Below, piece by piece: positions 9,233 to 17,001 of a stretch of DNA of 64,000 bases (positions are counted from its first letter, which is position 1; the number at the start of each line of letters is the position of its first letter). This DNA comes from Streptomyces fildesensis (lineage in GTDB: Bacteria; Actinomycetota; Actinomycetes; Streptomycetales; Streptomycetaceae). The position numbers were made by a program, and so were the translations under genes. The stretch is from assembly GCF_016107395.1 (NCBI RefSeq), contig NZ_JAAIKO010000022.1, positions 1 to 64,000 on the forward strand, read 5' to 3'. Under the pieces are notes generated by a model that worked only from the letters and a program-made list of their open reading frames with translations, ran no database searches and was not told the DNA's origin.

Positions 9233-9814
9233 ATGGCTTTGCGACATGCCGTGCTGGCGGCGCTGCTGGACGGCGAGTACAGCGGATACCAGCTGGCGAA
9301 GGCGTTCGACATCGGCGTCGGGAACTTCTGGCACGCCCTGCCCCAGCAGCTCTACGCCGAGCTGACGAAGCTGGAGAAGGAAGGACTGGTCGCGGGCCGG
9401 CAGGTGGTCCAGGAGTCCCGGCCCAACAAGCGCATGTTCCACGTCACCGACGCCGGCCTCGCCGAACTGGAGGCCTTCGCCGCGGCCCCGTCCAAGCCCT
9501 CGGTGATCCGGGACGACCTCCTCGTCAAGGTCCAGGCCGTCGACCGCGTCGGCACCGCGCCCGTGCTCGAACAGCTCCAGGAGCGCGCCGCCGCGGCCGA
9601 GGCCAAGATCGAGCTCCTCGGCAAACTGCTGCACCAGCTGCGCGGCGACGCCGACGAGGAGGAGTTCCTGCGCCACGGCGAGCGGATCGGGCCCTATCTG
9701 ACCTGCCTGCGCGGCCTGGCCTTCGAGCAGGACCACCGGGACTGGTGCCTGCGGATCGCAGCCGTGCTGCGGGATAGGGGGCTTGAGGAACATCCATGTC
9801 AGATCGTGCGCTAA
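9233..9814 (+). CDS. PadR-family transcriptional regulator, C-terminus altered by transposon
   Basis: A 193-aa PadR regulator. The winged-helix domain spans about 1-85 (LAALLDGEYSGYQLAKAF, YAELTKLEKEGLV, VTDAGLAELEAF) and a helical dimerisation domain follows. The ATG is preceded by GGGAAGGG. The last eleven codons and the TAA come from the left inverted repeat of the Tn3-family element that begins at 9778. Removing the element and one GATAG copy restores the reading ...LRDRESTHAER followed by TGA, giving an ancestral protein of 189 aa. The DNA-binding domain is untouched, so the protein probably still functions. PadR proteins repress stress or efflux genes in response to small aromatic ligands. 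Confidence 0.88.
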   Translation: MALRHAVLAALLDGEYSGYQLAKAFDIGVGNFWHALPQQLYAELTKLEKEGLVAGRQVVQESRPNKRMFHVTDAGLAELEAFAAAPSKPSVIRDDLLVKVQAVDRVGTAPVLEQLQERAAAAEAKIELLGKLLHQLRGDADEEEFLRHGERIGPYLTCLRGLAFEQDHRDWCLRIAAVLRDRGLEEHPCQIVR

Positions 9815-9817
9815 GCC
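9778..9817 (+). repeat. Left terminal inverted repeat of Tn3-family element
   Basis: Starts GGGGCTTGAGGAACATCC and ends GCGCTAAGCC. It matches the reverse complement of 18143-18182 at 39 of 40 positions; the single mismatch is base 5. It supplies the last codons and the stop of padR. Confidence 0.95.
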
Positions 9818-9904
9818 ATCTCCGAGCCGATTGGCCTTTTGACCTGGGATGATTGCTTGCCGGAGCCTTCGTGGGTCGCTGTTGTCGATCTTCGGAGAGT
9901 TGTT

Positions 9905-12900
9905 GTGGCGGTCGAGTTTCTGTCGGGTGAGCAGGCTGGGTACGGGGCGTTTGTCGGGGTACCGTCCCGTTCGGAGTTGGAGCGGTACTTCTTCTTGGAC
10001 GACGCGGACCGGGAGGCGGTGCAGGCCAAGCGGCGTGCGCACAATCGGCTCGGGTACGCGGTCCAGCTCACGAGCGTGCGGTACTTGGGCCGGTTCCTGC
10101 CGGACCCGCGGCAGGTGCCGGCGGAGGTGGCCGAGTACCTGGCCGAGCAGTTGGAGATCGCGGATTCGTCGTGCCTGAAGGAGTACGGCGAGCGGGACGG
10201 GACGGCCCGCAGCCATGCCGGGGAGATCCAGGAGGCCGGGGGCTGGCGTGACTTCGCCGAGGTCTCAGCGGAGCTGAGTAAGTGGCTGGACGCGCGGGCC
10301 TGGACGACCGGGGACGGGCCGAAGGCGTTGTTCGACGCAGCGGCCGGGTGGTTGCGCGAGCGCAGGGTGCTCCTTCCCGGGGCGAGCCGCTTGTCACGGC
10401 TGGTGGGCAATGTCCGGGAGACGGCGAACCAGCGGCTGTGGGACACGCTCTACGGGCTGCTGACCACCGGCCAGCGGGCGGTGCTGGACTCGCTCCTGAC
10501 AGTTCCTGCCGGTTCGCGGGTCTCGGAGCTGGACCGGCTGCGGCGCGGGCCGGTGCGGGTGTCGGGCCCGCAGATGAAGTGGTCCTTGGACCGGGCGGAG
10601 GAGATTGCCGACCTGGGCATGGGCGTGCTGGACGTGTCGGGGATACCGCCACGCCGACTGGCGGAACTGTCGCGGTACGGCGTGGACGGCAAGGCCACGC
10701 TGCTCAAGCGACACAACGACGCGCGACGCCTGGCAACGCTGCTGGCCACCGCGGTGCACCTGACGACGAGGGCAGTCGATGACGCCCTGGACCTGCTGGA
10801 GGTGCTGATCGCCACGAAGCTGCTGGCCAAGGCCGAGCGGGAGACAGCCAAGGAGAAGATGAAGACCCTGCCGAAGGTCGAGCGGGCCGGGGCGAAGCTG
10901 GCGACCGCGTTCCAGGTCGTCTTCGACACCACCTCCGAGCAGGTCGACACCGACACCGGGGAGATCAAGGCGCCGAAGGTGGAGACGCTGGCGGCGATGT
11001 GGGAGCAGATCGAGGCGGTGGTGCCGCGCAGCGAGCTGGCCGCCGCGATCGCCGCGCTGTTCGAGCTGACGCCCCCGTTGGACTCCGATGCGGACCAGGC
11101 GTGGCGGGCGATGCTGGTCACCCGGTTCGGCACGGTGCGGCCATTCCTGAAGCTTCTGGTGAAGGTGGTCGACTTCGGAGCGACCCCGGAGGGCGCCCCG
11201 GTGCTGGCCGCGCTGAAGGCGCTGCCGGAGTTGATGGGCCGTAAGAAGGTTGGCCCGGCCGAGATCGACACCGAGCTGCTGGCCGGGTCGTGGCGGCGTC
11301 TGGTGCTGGCCGCGCCGGGCCTGGAGCCGGGGTGTGTGGACTGGAAGGGGTACGTGTTCTGCGTGCTGGAGCAGTTCCACCGGATGCTGCGGCGGCGGGA
11401 GATCTTCGCGAAGAACTCCGCCAAGTGGGGTGACCCGCGGGCGAAGCTGCTGGCCGGTGAGGCATGGGAGCAGGCCAAGCCCACCGTCCTGGCGTCTTTG
11501 GGCCTGCCGGCGGGGGCGGGGGAGCACCTGGCGGTGCGGGCCGCGCTGCTGGACGGCACCTACCGGGAGGTGGCCGGGCGCCTGCCGGACAACGCGCAGA
11601 TCTCCTTCGACGACGACGGCCGCCTGCACTTCGCCGCGCTGGAGCCGGAGCCCGAACCGGCTTCCCTGCGCGATCTGCGGGCGGCAGTGAACGCGATGCT
11701 GCCCCGCGTGGACCTGCCGGAGGTGCTGCTGGAGGTGTTCTCCTGGACCGGCGCCGACCAGGCGTTCACCTCGGTCACCGGCGGCGAGGCCCGGCTGAAG
11801 GACCTGCCCGTGACGATCGCCGGGCTGCTGGTCGCGCACGGCTGCAACGTCGGCTACACACCCGTGATCAGCGGCATCGACGCGTTGAAGTACGGGCGGC
11901 TGTCCCACGTTGACCAGACGTATCTGCGGCTGGCGACGTACCGGGCCGCCAACGCCACCTTGATTCAGGCCCAGGCCGCGATCGGTCTTGCCGGGGCGTG
12001 GGGTGGCGGTCTGGTCGCCTCGGTCGACGGGATGCGGTTCGTGGTGCCGGTGCCGTCGGTCTACGCCCGCCCGAACCCAAAATTCTTCGGGCGGCGGGGC
12101 GGTGCCACCTGGCTCAACATGATCAATGACCAGGCGGCGGGTCTGGGCGGGAAGGTGGTGGCCGGCACTCCGCGTGACTCGCTGTATGTGCTGGACGTGC
12201 TCTACGACCGTGACGGCGGCAAGCGTCCCGACATGATCGTTACCGATACCGCTTCGTACTCCGACATTGTCTTTGGCCTGCTGACCTTGGCGGGGTTCAC
12301 CTACGCGCCGCAGTTGGCGGACCTGCCGGACCAGAAGATGTGGCGCATCGACCGCGCGGCCGACTACGGCGCGTTCCAGGACGCGGCCCGCGGCCGGGTC
12401 GATCTGATCCGCGTCGAGCGGCATTGGGAGGACATCCTGCGGATCATCGGCTCCATCCATACCGGGGCGGTACGGGCCTACGACGTGATCCGGATGCTGT
12501 CGCGAGACGGCCGGCCGACCCCGCTGGGCGACGCGATCGCGCACTACGGGCGGATCGCCAAGACCCTGCACATCCTGCGGCTGGCCGATGAGCCGGCCTA
12601 CCGGCGGAAGATCAAGGTGCAGGCCAACCTCCAGGAGGGCCGCCACGCGCTCGCCCGGAAGATCTTTCACGGCAAGGCCGGGCAGCTCTACCAGCGCTAC
12701 CAGGACGGCATGGAGGACCAGATCGGCGCGCTGGGACTCGTCCTCAACGCCCTGGTGCTGTTCAACACCCGATACATGGACGCCGCCGTCACCCAGCTCC
12801 GCAACGACGGCTTCGACGTCCGCGACGAGGACGTCGCCCGCCTCTCGCCCTTCGTCCGCCACCACATCAACATGCTGGGCCGCTACTCCTTCTCCCTGCC

Positions 12901-12955
12901 CGACCTGCCCGGGGGCCTGCGGCCGTTGCGCGACCCGGACGTCATGGAGGAGTAG
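9905..12955 (+). CDS. tnpA: Tn3-family transposase
   Basis: A 1,016-aa transposase catalysing replicative transposition through cointegrates. The N-terminal DUF4158-like DNA-binding region (LSGEQAGYGAF...RYFFLDDAD) precedes the DDE RNase-H-fold domain. The acidic triad is D708 (in SVDGMRF), D781 (in VTDTAS) and E911 (in QEGRHALAR). Its spacings of 73 and 130 residues fit the family pattern. The GTG at 9905 has GGAGAG seven bases upstream; the frame is open from a TTG at 9839, but that start lacks a ribosome site and adds atypical residues. It is transcribed inward from the left inverted repeat and ends 33 bp from the convergent merR stop. Confidence 0.95.
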   Translation: MAVEFLSGEQAGYGAFVGVPSRSELERYFFLDDADREAVQAKRRAHNRLGYAVQLTSVRYLGRFLPDPRQVPAEVAEYLAEQLEIADSSCLKEYGERDGTARSHAGEIQEAGGWRDFAEVSAELSKWLDARAWTTGDGPKALFDAAAGWLRERRVLLPGASRLSRLVGNVRETANQRLWDTLYGLLTTGQRAVLDSLLTVPAGSRVSELDRLRRGPVRVSGPQMKWSLDRAEEIADLGMGVLDVSGIPPRRLAELSRYGVDGKATLLKRHNDARRLATLLATAVHLTTRAVDDALDLLEVLIATKLLAKAERETAKEKMKTLPKVERAGAKLATAFQVVFDTTSEQVDTDTGEIKAPKVETLAAMWEQIEAVVPRSELAAAIAALFELTPPLDSDADQAWRAMLVTRFGTVRPFLKLLVKVVDFGATPEGAPVLAALKALPELMGRKKVGPAEIDTELLAGSWRRLVLAAPGLEPGCVDWKGYVFCVLEQFHRMLRRREIFAKNSAKWGDPRAKLLAGEAWEQAKPTVLASLGLPAGAGEHLAVRAALLDGTYREVAGRLPDNAQISFDDDGRLHFAALEPEPEPASLRDLRAAVNAMLPRVDLPEVLLEVFSWTGADQAFTSVTGGEARLKDLPVTIAGLLVAHGCNVGYTPVISGIDALKYGRLSHVDQTYLRLATYRAANATLIQAQAAIGLAGAWGGGLVASVDGMRFVVPVPSVYARPNPKFFGRRGGATWLNMINDQAAGLGGKVVAGTPRDSLYVLDVLYDRDGGKRPDMIVTDTASYSDIVFGLLTLAGFTYAPQLADLPDQKMWRIDRAADYGAFQDAARGRVDLIRVERHWEDILRIIGSIHTGAVRAYDVIRMLSRDGRPTPLGDAIAHYGRIAKTLHILRLADEPAYRRKIKVQANLQEGRHALARKIFHGKAGQLYQRYQDGMEDQIGALGLVLNALVLFNTRYMDAAVTQLRNDGFDVRDEDVARLSPFVRHHINMLGRYSFSLPDLPGGLRPLRDPDVMEE

Positions 12956-12988
12956 GAGACCGGGTGGCGGGCGCGCCCCGGCCAGGGG

Positions 12989-13402
12989 TCAGGGCCGGGG
13001 TTCGGCGGCCGGGGTGAGGATGGTGCAGATGTCACCCTGGCTACAGGTGCCGGGGTCGGTCCGGGCCGCTCGGCGGGCGAGGCCGCGCAGGGCCTCGCGG
13101 GTCGCCCGAAGCTCGACGAGGCGGCGTTCGATCTCACTCAGGTGCTGGTCGATGAGCTCCGTGACCCGGCCGCAGGGGGCCTGTCCGCTGTCGCGCAGGG
13201 ACAGGACCGAGCGGATCTCGGCGAGCGTGAGCCCGGCGCCCTGGGCGTCGCGGATGAACGTGAGGCGGGTGACGGCCTCGGCGGGGTAGTCGCGGTAGCC
13301 GCCCGGTGTGCGGGGCGGAGCGGGCATCAGGCCGGCCTGCTCGTAGTAGCGGATGGTCTTGGTGGTCAGTCCGCTTGCCCTGGCGAGGTCCCCGATGCGC
13401 AT
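12989..13402 (-). CDS. merR: MerR-family metalloregulator divergent from merB
   Basis: A 137-aa MerR protein. The HTH is at about 1-70 (MRIGDLARASGLTTKTIRYYEQAGL), followed by a long dimerisation helix and a metal-binding tail. Cys residues in APCGRV and in TCSQGDIC supply the three thiols expected of a thiophilic-metal sensor; the last two are separated by five residues, closer than in classical MerR. It is divergent from merB, with both starts flanking a perfect dyad at 13422-13445 inside an elongated -35/-10 spacer, the usual target of MerR activators. Hg(II) or organomercury is the likely inducer, inferred from the neighbour. Confidence 0.85.
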   Translation of the reverse strand: MRIGDLARASGLTTKTIRYYEQAGLMPAPPRTPGGYRDYPAEAVTRLTFIRDAQGAGLTLAEIRSVLSLRDSGQAPCGRVTELIDQHLSEIERRLVELRATREALRGLARRAARTDPGTCSQGDICTILTPAAEPRP

Positions 13403-13419
13403 GCCTGAAGGCTAATCCC

Positions 13420-13451
13420 TTGACCTTCCAGCGCACTGGAAGGTCTACGGT
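13420..13451 (+). promoter_or_regulatory. MerR-type promoter/operator for merB
   Basis: A -35 TTGACC (13420-13425) and -10 TACGGT (13446-13451) are separated by 20 bp, longer than the usual 17. Between and overlapping them is a perfect 10-bp dyad, GACCTTCCAG and CTGGAAGGTC, around CGCA (13422-13445). Over-long spacers underwound by MerR proteins are the hallmark of this class. Confidence 0.75.
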
Positions 13452-13486
13452 CAGCCACACAGGCTATGAACTGGGAGGACACCACC

Positions 13487-14461
13487 ATGCAGATCACGGT
13501 GCTGACGGTTCCGGACTGCCCGAACGGGCCGGTCATCGAGGAGCGGATCACCGCCGCGCTGTCCGGGCGGGACGCGAAGGTGGAACGGGTCGAGGTCCGC
13601 GAGCAAGACGACGCGGCCCGCTGGGGCATGACCGGCTCCCCGACCGTCCTCATCGACGGCGTCGACCCCTTCGCGCCGGCGGGCGCGGTGCCGAGCGTGT
13701 CGTGCCGGATCTACCGGGACGCCGACGGCGCGGCGGACGGGGCGCCCAGCGTGGAGGAACTGCGCCAGGCACTGGCCGGCGCGGCCTCTGCCGTCGGGAC
13801 CGCGAGCGAGGACTGCTGCGACGCGGACGTGCTCGACGTGATCGGACGGGGCGGCCGCGGTCGCCTGGCCCCGGCTGAAGGCGGGCTGCGGGCCGTCCAC
13901 CAGGCCGTGCTGCGGCACTTCGCCGACACCGGCCGCCCGCCCGCGGCCGCCGATCTGGAGCCGGTCGCGTCCACCGCCGGACGCACCGCGCAGGACGTGC
14001 TGGCGGAGCTGGCCCGGGAGGACTTCCTGACCCTGGAGGAGGCCGGGCAGATCCGGGCCGCCTATCCGTTCTCCGCCGTACCCACCCCGCACCGGGTCCG
14101 GATCGCCGGCGGTACCGAGGTGTGGTCGATGTGCGCGGTCGACGCCCTCGGCATCGCCGCGATGCTCGGCCGGGACACGGTGATCTCCTCGCAGGACCCG
14201 GTGACCGGCGCCCCGGTCACCGTCACCTCAGTGAACGGGGCAACGCAGTGGGAGCCGCGCGGGGCCGTGGTGTTCATCGGCCGCCGTGACGGCTCCGGGC
14301 CCGCCGCCGCCCTGTGCTGCGACGCCCTGAACTTCTTCGCCGGCGAAGCCTCCGCCCGGACCTGGGCGAAGGAGCACCCGGACGTGCCCGGCCACATCGT
14401 CGCCCAGGACGAGGCCGAAGACATCGGACGGCAGACCTTCGGGCCGCTGCTGCCGTCCTGA
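13487..14461 (+). CDS. merB: Alkylmercury lyase with N-terminal thioredoxin-like domain
   Basis: A 324-aa organomercurial lyase, cleaving the C-Hg bond to release Hg(II) and a hydrocarbon. Residues 1-75 form a small thioredoxin-fold-like module (ITVLTVPDCPNGP, then GSPTVLIDGVDPF) absent from the roughly 212-aa classical MerB. The MerB domain follows, with a winged-helix-like region (about 125-185) and catalytic residues C216 and D219 (in SMCAVDALG) and C278 (in LCCDALNFF). These correspond to C96, D99 and C159 of plasmid R831b MerB. ATG 13487 has GGGAGG upstream. No mercuric reductase is encoded in this element, so disposal of the released Hg(II) must rely on other genes. Confidence 0.88.
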   Translation: MQITVLTVPDCPNGPVIEERITAALSGRDAKVERVEVREQDDAARWGMTGSPTVLIDGVDPFAPAGAVPSVSCRIYRDADGAADGAPSVEELRQALAGAASAVGTASEDCCDADVLDVIGRGGRGRLAPAEGGLRAVHQAVLRHFADTGRPPAAADLEPVASTAGRTAQDVLAELAREDFLTLEEAGQIRAAYPFSAVPTPHRVRIAGGTEVWSMCAVDALGIAAMLGRDTVISSQDPVTGAPVTVTSVNGATQWEPRGAVVFIGRRDGSGPAAALCCDALNFFAGEASARTWAKEHPDVPGHIVAQDEAEDIGRQTFGPLLPS

Positions 14462-14704
14462 CGGCGCTGAGCCGGAGCGCGTACAGCGCAGGGCCGCCGC
14501 CGGGCACCGGGCCGAGGTACTCGTGCCCGACCATGTGGCACCAGGCCGCAGGTCCAGCGGCGCGGCCGGGTCGGTGGCGATGACGTGCACAAGCGTGCCC
14601 GGCTCAGCGCCGTCGATCCGCTTGCGCAGCCGCAGCAGAAGGGTGACGCACAGCAGGCCGGTGCCGTCGACGGTGATGCCGGGAGCCGGTACCGGGGCGG
14701 CCAT
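14462..14704 (-). pseudogene. Frameshifted TusA-like sulfur-carrier gene
   Basis: The first 52 codons from ATG 14704 encode a TusA-like fold (ITVDGTGLLCVTLLLRLRKRI, then VHVIATDPAAPLDL), with the single Cys retained but the usual CPxP motif changed to CVTL. Near 14550 the frame slips: the expected continuation WCHMVGHEYLGPVPGGG is encoded one frame over, consistent with a one-base loss between CGG CC and TGG TGC. After the slip no stop occurs before the antisense of merB, so the 3' boundary is uncertain. The start overlaps the methyltransferase stop (ATGA). A sequencing error could also explain the slip. Confidence 0.7.
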
Positions 14705-15369
14705 CACCGCGGCAGGGTCTGGGTGACGCGCCACAGCCGCCGGGGCAGGCCGCCCTCCTCGAAGGCGTGCACCTCCCCCAACTGCCAGCCGTCGGCGAGG
14801 GCGTCGACCAGGTCGCGGGGGAAGAAGTGCACCGCGAAGCCGCCGTGCTCCCAGATGTCGTCACCGTGTCCGGCGCCCGCGCCGTAGTGGGCGTCGCCGG
14901 TGTGCCGCACGGTGTAGACGAACACCCCGCCGGGCCGCAGCACCCGGCGCACCTCAGCGACCAGGGCGTGGAGTTCCTTGGTGGACAGGGCCATACACAG
15001 CAGCATGTGCGCGAACACCGCGTCGACCGAGGAGTCCGGCAGCGGCAGCGACTCGCGCACGTCGTGCACCGCGGTCGTCACCCGCTCCGAGACGCCCTGG
15101 GAACGGGCGGCGTCCCGCAGCTGGTCCAGGCCGGTCGGGCTGAAGTCGGTGGCCTGGACGGTGAAGCCCTCACGGGCGAAGTAGAGGGCGTCGCGGCCGT
15201 GCCCGGCCCCCAGCTCCAGCACGTCGCTCGCCCCGGCCGTACGGAGCACATCGGCGGCGTGGACGGCCGGCTCGGACGGCTGTTCGCCGTACATGCCGGG
15301 GTGCTCGCCATACGTCTGCTGCCAGTGCTCCCGCTGGGCCTCGGCCAGCTCCCGTTCGTGCTCCGTCAC
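14704..15369 (-). CDS. Class I SAM-dependent methyltransferase in metal-resistance operon
   Basis: A 221-aa Rossmann-fold methyltransferase. Motif I is VLELGAGHGRDALYFA, the acidic loop is VQATDFSPTGLDQL, and post-I HDVRESLPLPDSSVDAVFAHMLLC is followed by VLRPGGVFVYTVRH. Sequences of this TehB/UbiE-like type are common in actinobacterial mercury and arsenic operons, where small-thiol or metal methylation has been proposed. The substrate here is unknown. GTG 15369 is chosen because GGAAGGG lies seven bases upstream; an in-frame GTG at 15411 lacks a site. The stop overlaps the start of the TusA-like gene. Confidence 0.8.
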   Translation of the reverse strand: MTEHERELAEAQREHWQQTYGEHPGMYGEQPSEPAVHAADVLRTAGASDVLELGAGHGRDALYFAREGFTVQATDFSPTGLDQLRDAARSQGVSERVTTAVHDVRESLPLPDSSVDAVFAHMLLCMALSTKELHALVAEVRRVLRPGGVFVYTVRHTGDAHYGAGAGHGDDIWEHGGFAVHFFPRDLVDALADGWQLGEVHAFEEGGLPRRLWRVTQTLPR

Positions 15370-15490
15370 GTCAATGCCCTTCCCGCTGCCCGGCCGGTAC
15401 CGGAACCTCACCGGGCCAGCCTAAATCCACGGCATGAGGCCGCAGCGGGGCGCCGTAAACGGCGGCTGTGACGGGCAGCCCGCGCAGCAG

Positions 15491-15826
15491 TCAGTGGCTG
15501 CGCGGCGCGTACATGATCACGGCCATGCCCGCGAGGCACACCAGGGCGCCAATGACGTCGAAGCGGTCGGGACGGTAGCCGTCGGCGACCATGCCCCAGG
15601 CGATCGACCCAGCCACGAAGATCCCGCCGTACGCGGCAAGGATGCGCCCGAAGTTGTCGTCGGACTGGAAGGTGGCCACCACCCCGTACAGGCCCAGCGC
15701 GATGACGCCGGCACCGATCCAGACCCAGCCCTTGTGCTCGCGGATGCCCTGCCAGACCAGCCAGGCGCCGCCGATCTCGAAGAGGGCGGCGACGGCGAAC
15801 AGGGCAAGGGAACGAGCGATGGTCAT
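15491..15826 (-). CDS. YnfA/UPF0060-family small membrane protein
   Basis: A 111-aa integral membrane protein with four predicted helices (SLALFAVAALFEIGGAWLVW, VIALGLYGVVATF, YGGIFVAGSIAWGMV, IGALVCLAGMAVIMYAP). This is the YnfA family, related in fold to small multidrug exporters and often found in metal-resistance islands. It is part of the minus-strand metal operon, 12 bases after the MerT-like gene stop. Transport function is inferred, with no substrate evidence. Confidence 0.85.
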   Translation of the reverse strand: MTIARSLALFAVAALFEIGGAWLVWQGIREHKGWVWIGAGVIALGLYGVVATFQSDDNFGRILAAYGGIFVAGSIAWGMVADGYRPDRFDVIGALVCLAGMAVIMYAPRSH

Positions 15827-15837
15827 ACCGCCTGACC

Positions 15838-16152
15838 CTACTGGCGGCCCGCGCTCGTGATCTTCAGCGGGTCGTTGGACGACTTGCAGCCGCATCCGCT
15901 CTCACCTGCGGTCTTAGGCGCGCAGGAGCAGGAACCACGACGCTGGGAGAGCCACCAGGTTCCGGCGGCGAGCACGGCCAGGACCACGGCAAGGGCGGGC
16001 AGCCAGCCCACCACCACCCCGGCGCCGGCGCCGACGACGCCCGCCGCGATCAGGACGGGCAGCGCGCAGCACGCCACACAGGCCAGGGCGGCCAGGCCCC
16101 CGAGTGCTTTCGGCGTGCGGTGGGGGCGGGGGTCAGCAGCAGGGTCCGGCAT
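15838..16152 (-). CDS. MerT/MerF-like Cys-rich membrane protein
   Basis: A 104-aa protein with two transmembrane helices (about 20-45 and 47-68). A Cys pair lies in the first helix (LACVACCALPVLIAAG), the arrangement used by MerT and MerF to take up Hg(II). The C-terminal tail carries CSCAP and CGC, further soft-metal ligands. It is short and diverged from proteobacterial MerT. It starts within the 3' end of the second merR gene (20-bp overlap), so they are co-translated. In an element with merB but no merA, an importer would be hazardous without a sink; it might instead pass metal to the Cys-rich tail or work in efflux. Confidence 0.7.
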   Translation of the reverse strand: MPDPAADPRPHRTPKALGGLAALACVACCALPVLIAAGVVGAGAGVVVGWLPALAVVLAVLAAGTWWLSQRRGSCSCAPKTAGESGCGCKSSNDPLKITSAGRQ

Positions 16153-16579
16153 GGCGGTTCTCCTCGGCGAGGTCGGTAAAGGGGATGGGGCAGCAGGCAC
16201 TGGAGGCGCAGAGGGTCAGGTCGTCGCAGCCCGCCGCGACGGCCGCGGCCAGGGCGGTGCGGATGATCGTCAGGTCGGCGATCTTCGCGTCGACCTCGAC
16301 GAGCTTCGCCGCGGCCCGATCCTGGAGACCCGCGACGGGACGGCCGTGCCGGTGGCTGCCGGCCTCCAGAAGTTCGGCGACCTCCTCCAGCGTGAATCCG
16401 AGCCGCTGGGCGGCCTTGATCACCCGCAGCGCGGTCACCGCGTCCTCGTCGTACAGGCGGTGGCCGCCGTTGCTGCGTTCCGGCTCGGCCAGCAGGCCGC
16501 GCCGCTCGTAGTAGCGCAGGGTCTGGATGTTCACCCCGGCCGCCTCGGCGACCTGCCCGCTGCGCAGGCCCGCGCTCAC
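16133..16579 (-). CDS. MerR-family metalloregulator of second metal operon
   Basis: A 148-aa MerR protein. The HTH is RSGQVAEAAGVNIQTLRYYERRGLL (about 7-31), followed by the NGGHRLYDEDAV wing and a dimerisation helix. The metal region contains GCDDLTLCASSACCPIPF plus a terminal GPCC, giving more thiols than the divergent merR copy. The GTG start overlaps the upstream gene's stop (GTGA). It lies inside the operon it probably controls; a matching MerR-type promoter is at 16955-16985. Confidence 0.85.
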   Translation of the reverse strand: MSAGLRSGQVAEAAGVNIQTLRYYERRGLLAEPERSNGGHRLYDEDAVTALRVIKAAQRLGFTLEEVAELLEAGSHRHGRPVAGLQDRAAAKLVEVDAKIADLTIIRTALAAAVAAGCDDLTLCASSACCPIPFTDLAEENRHAGPCC

Positions 16580-16908
16580 CCCTGCACCCGGTCGGCCGTC
16601 CGCGTGGCAAGGGCGTCCAGGACCGCCTCGTGCTCCGCGTCCACCGCGATGTCCAGGCCGATCAGGTCCTCACCGGGGATGGTGGTGAAGGTGAAGAACG
16701 AGCAGCAGCCGCTCTCGCGCGCCACCAGGTCCCGGATCCGCTCCTCGGTGCCCGGCCCGGCGGCCAGGTCAAGGCGCAGCCGCAGCGGCTGGGGCCTGGA
16801 CACCTTGGTCAGCCGCTCGGAGAACAGCGCGTCCCACTCCGCGACTCGTAGGGGCTGCTCCTCGGTGGGCAGCGTGCAGGACTGCGGCACCCACGCCAGA
16901 TCGCTCAT
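16576..16908 (-). CDS. Small CCSFF-motif protein, first gene of metal operon
   Basis: A 110-aa soluble protein that I do not recognise by name. It has a ferredoxin-like alternation (LRLRLDLAAGPGTEERIRDLVARES, GLDIAVDAEHEAVLDAL) and a conserved-looking vicinal Cys pair in GCCSFFTFT, plus CTLP near the start. Vicinal cysteines beside MerR genes suggest metal binding or delivery. The ATG 16908 has GGGAGTG upstream. It is the first gene after the MerR-type promoter and its stop overlaps the regulator's start. Confidence 0.65.
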   Translation of the reverse strand: MSDLAWVPQSCTLPTEEQPLRVAEWDALFSERLTKVSRPQPLRLRLDLAAGPGTEERIRDLVARESGCCSFFTFTTIPGEDLIGLDIAVDAEHEAVLDALATRTADRVQG

Positions 16909-16954
16909 CGCTCTCACTCCCGTCGTCACGTCCCCGGGGCGGGGACACCTCTGA

Positions 16955-16985
16955 CGGTAAACCTGTACCTCGGTACCGGTTGCAA
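16955..16985 (-). promoter_or_regulatory. MerR-type promoter/operator of second metal operon
   Basis: On the minus strand, TTGCAA (16980-16985) and TTACCG (16955-16960) are spaced by 19 bp. Spanning them is a dyad with arms AACCGGTACC and GGTACAGGTT (16960-16981, one mismatch). This is the geometry expected of the MerR regulator encoded second in the operon. Confidence 0.7.
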
Positions 16986-17001
16986 GTGCGGGGACGGCCC
17001 G

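Noticed and set aside
10394..12865. Long minus-strand open frame opposite the transposase
   Set aside because: No recognisable motifs and biased composition. The plus strand has an intact DDE transposase.
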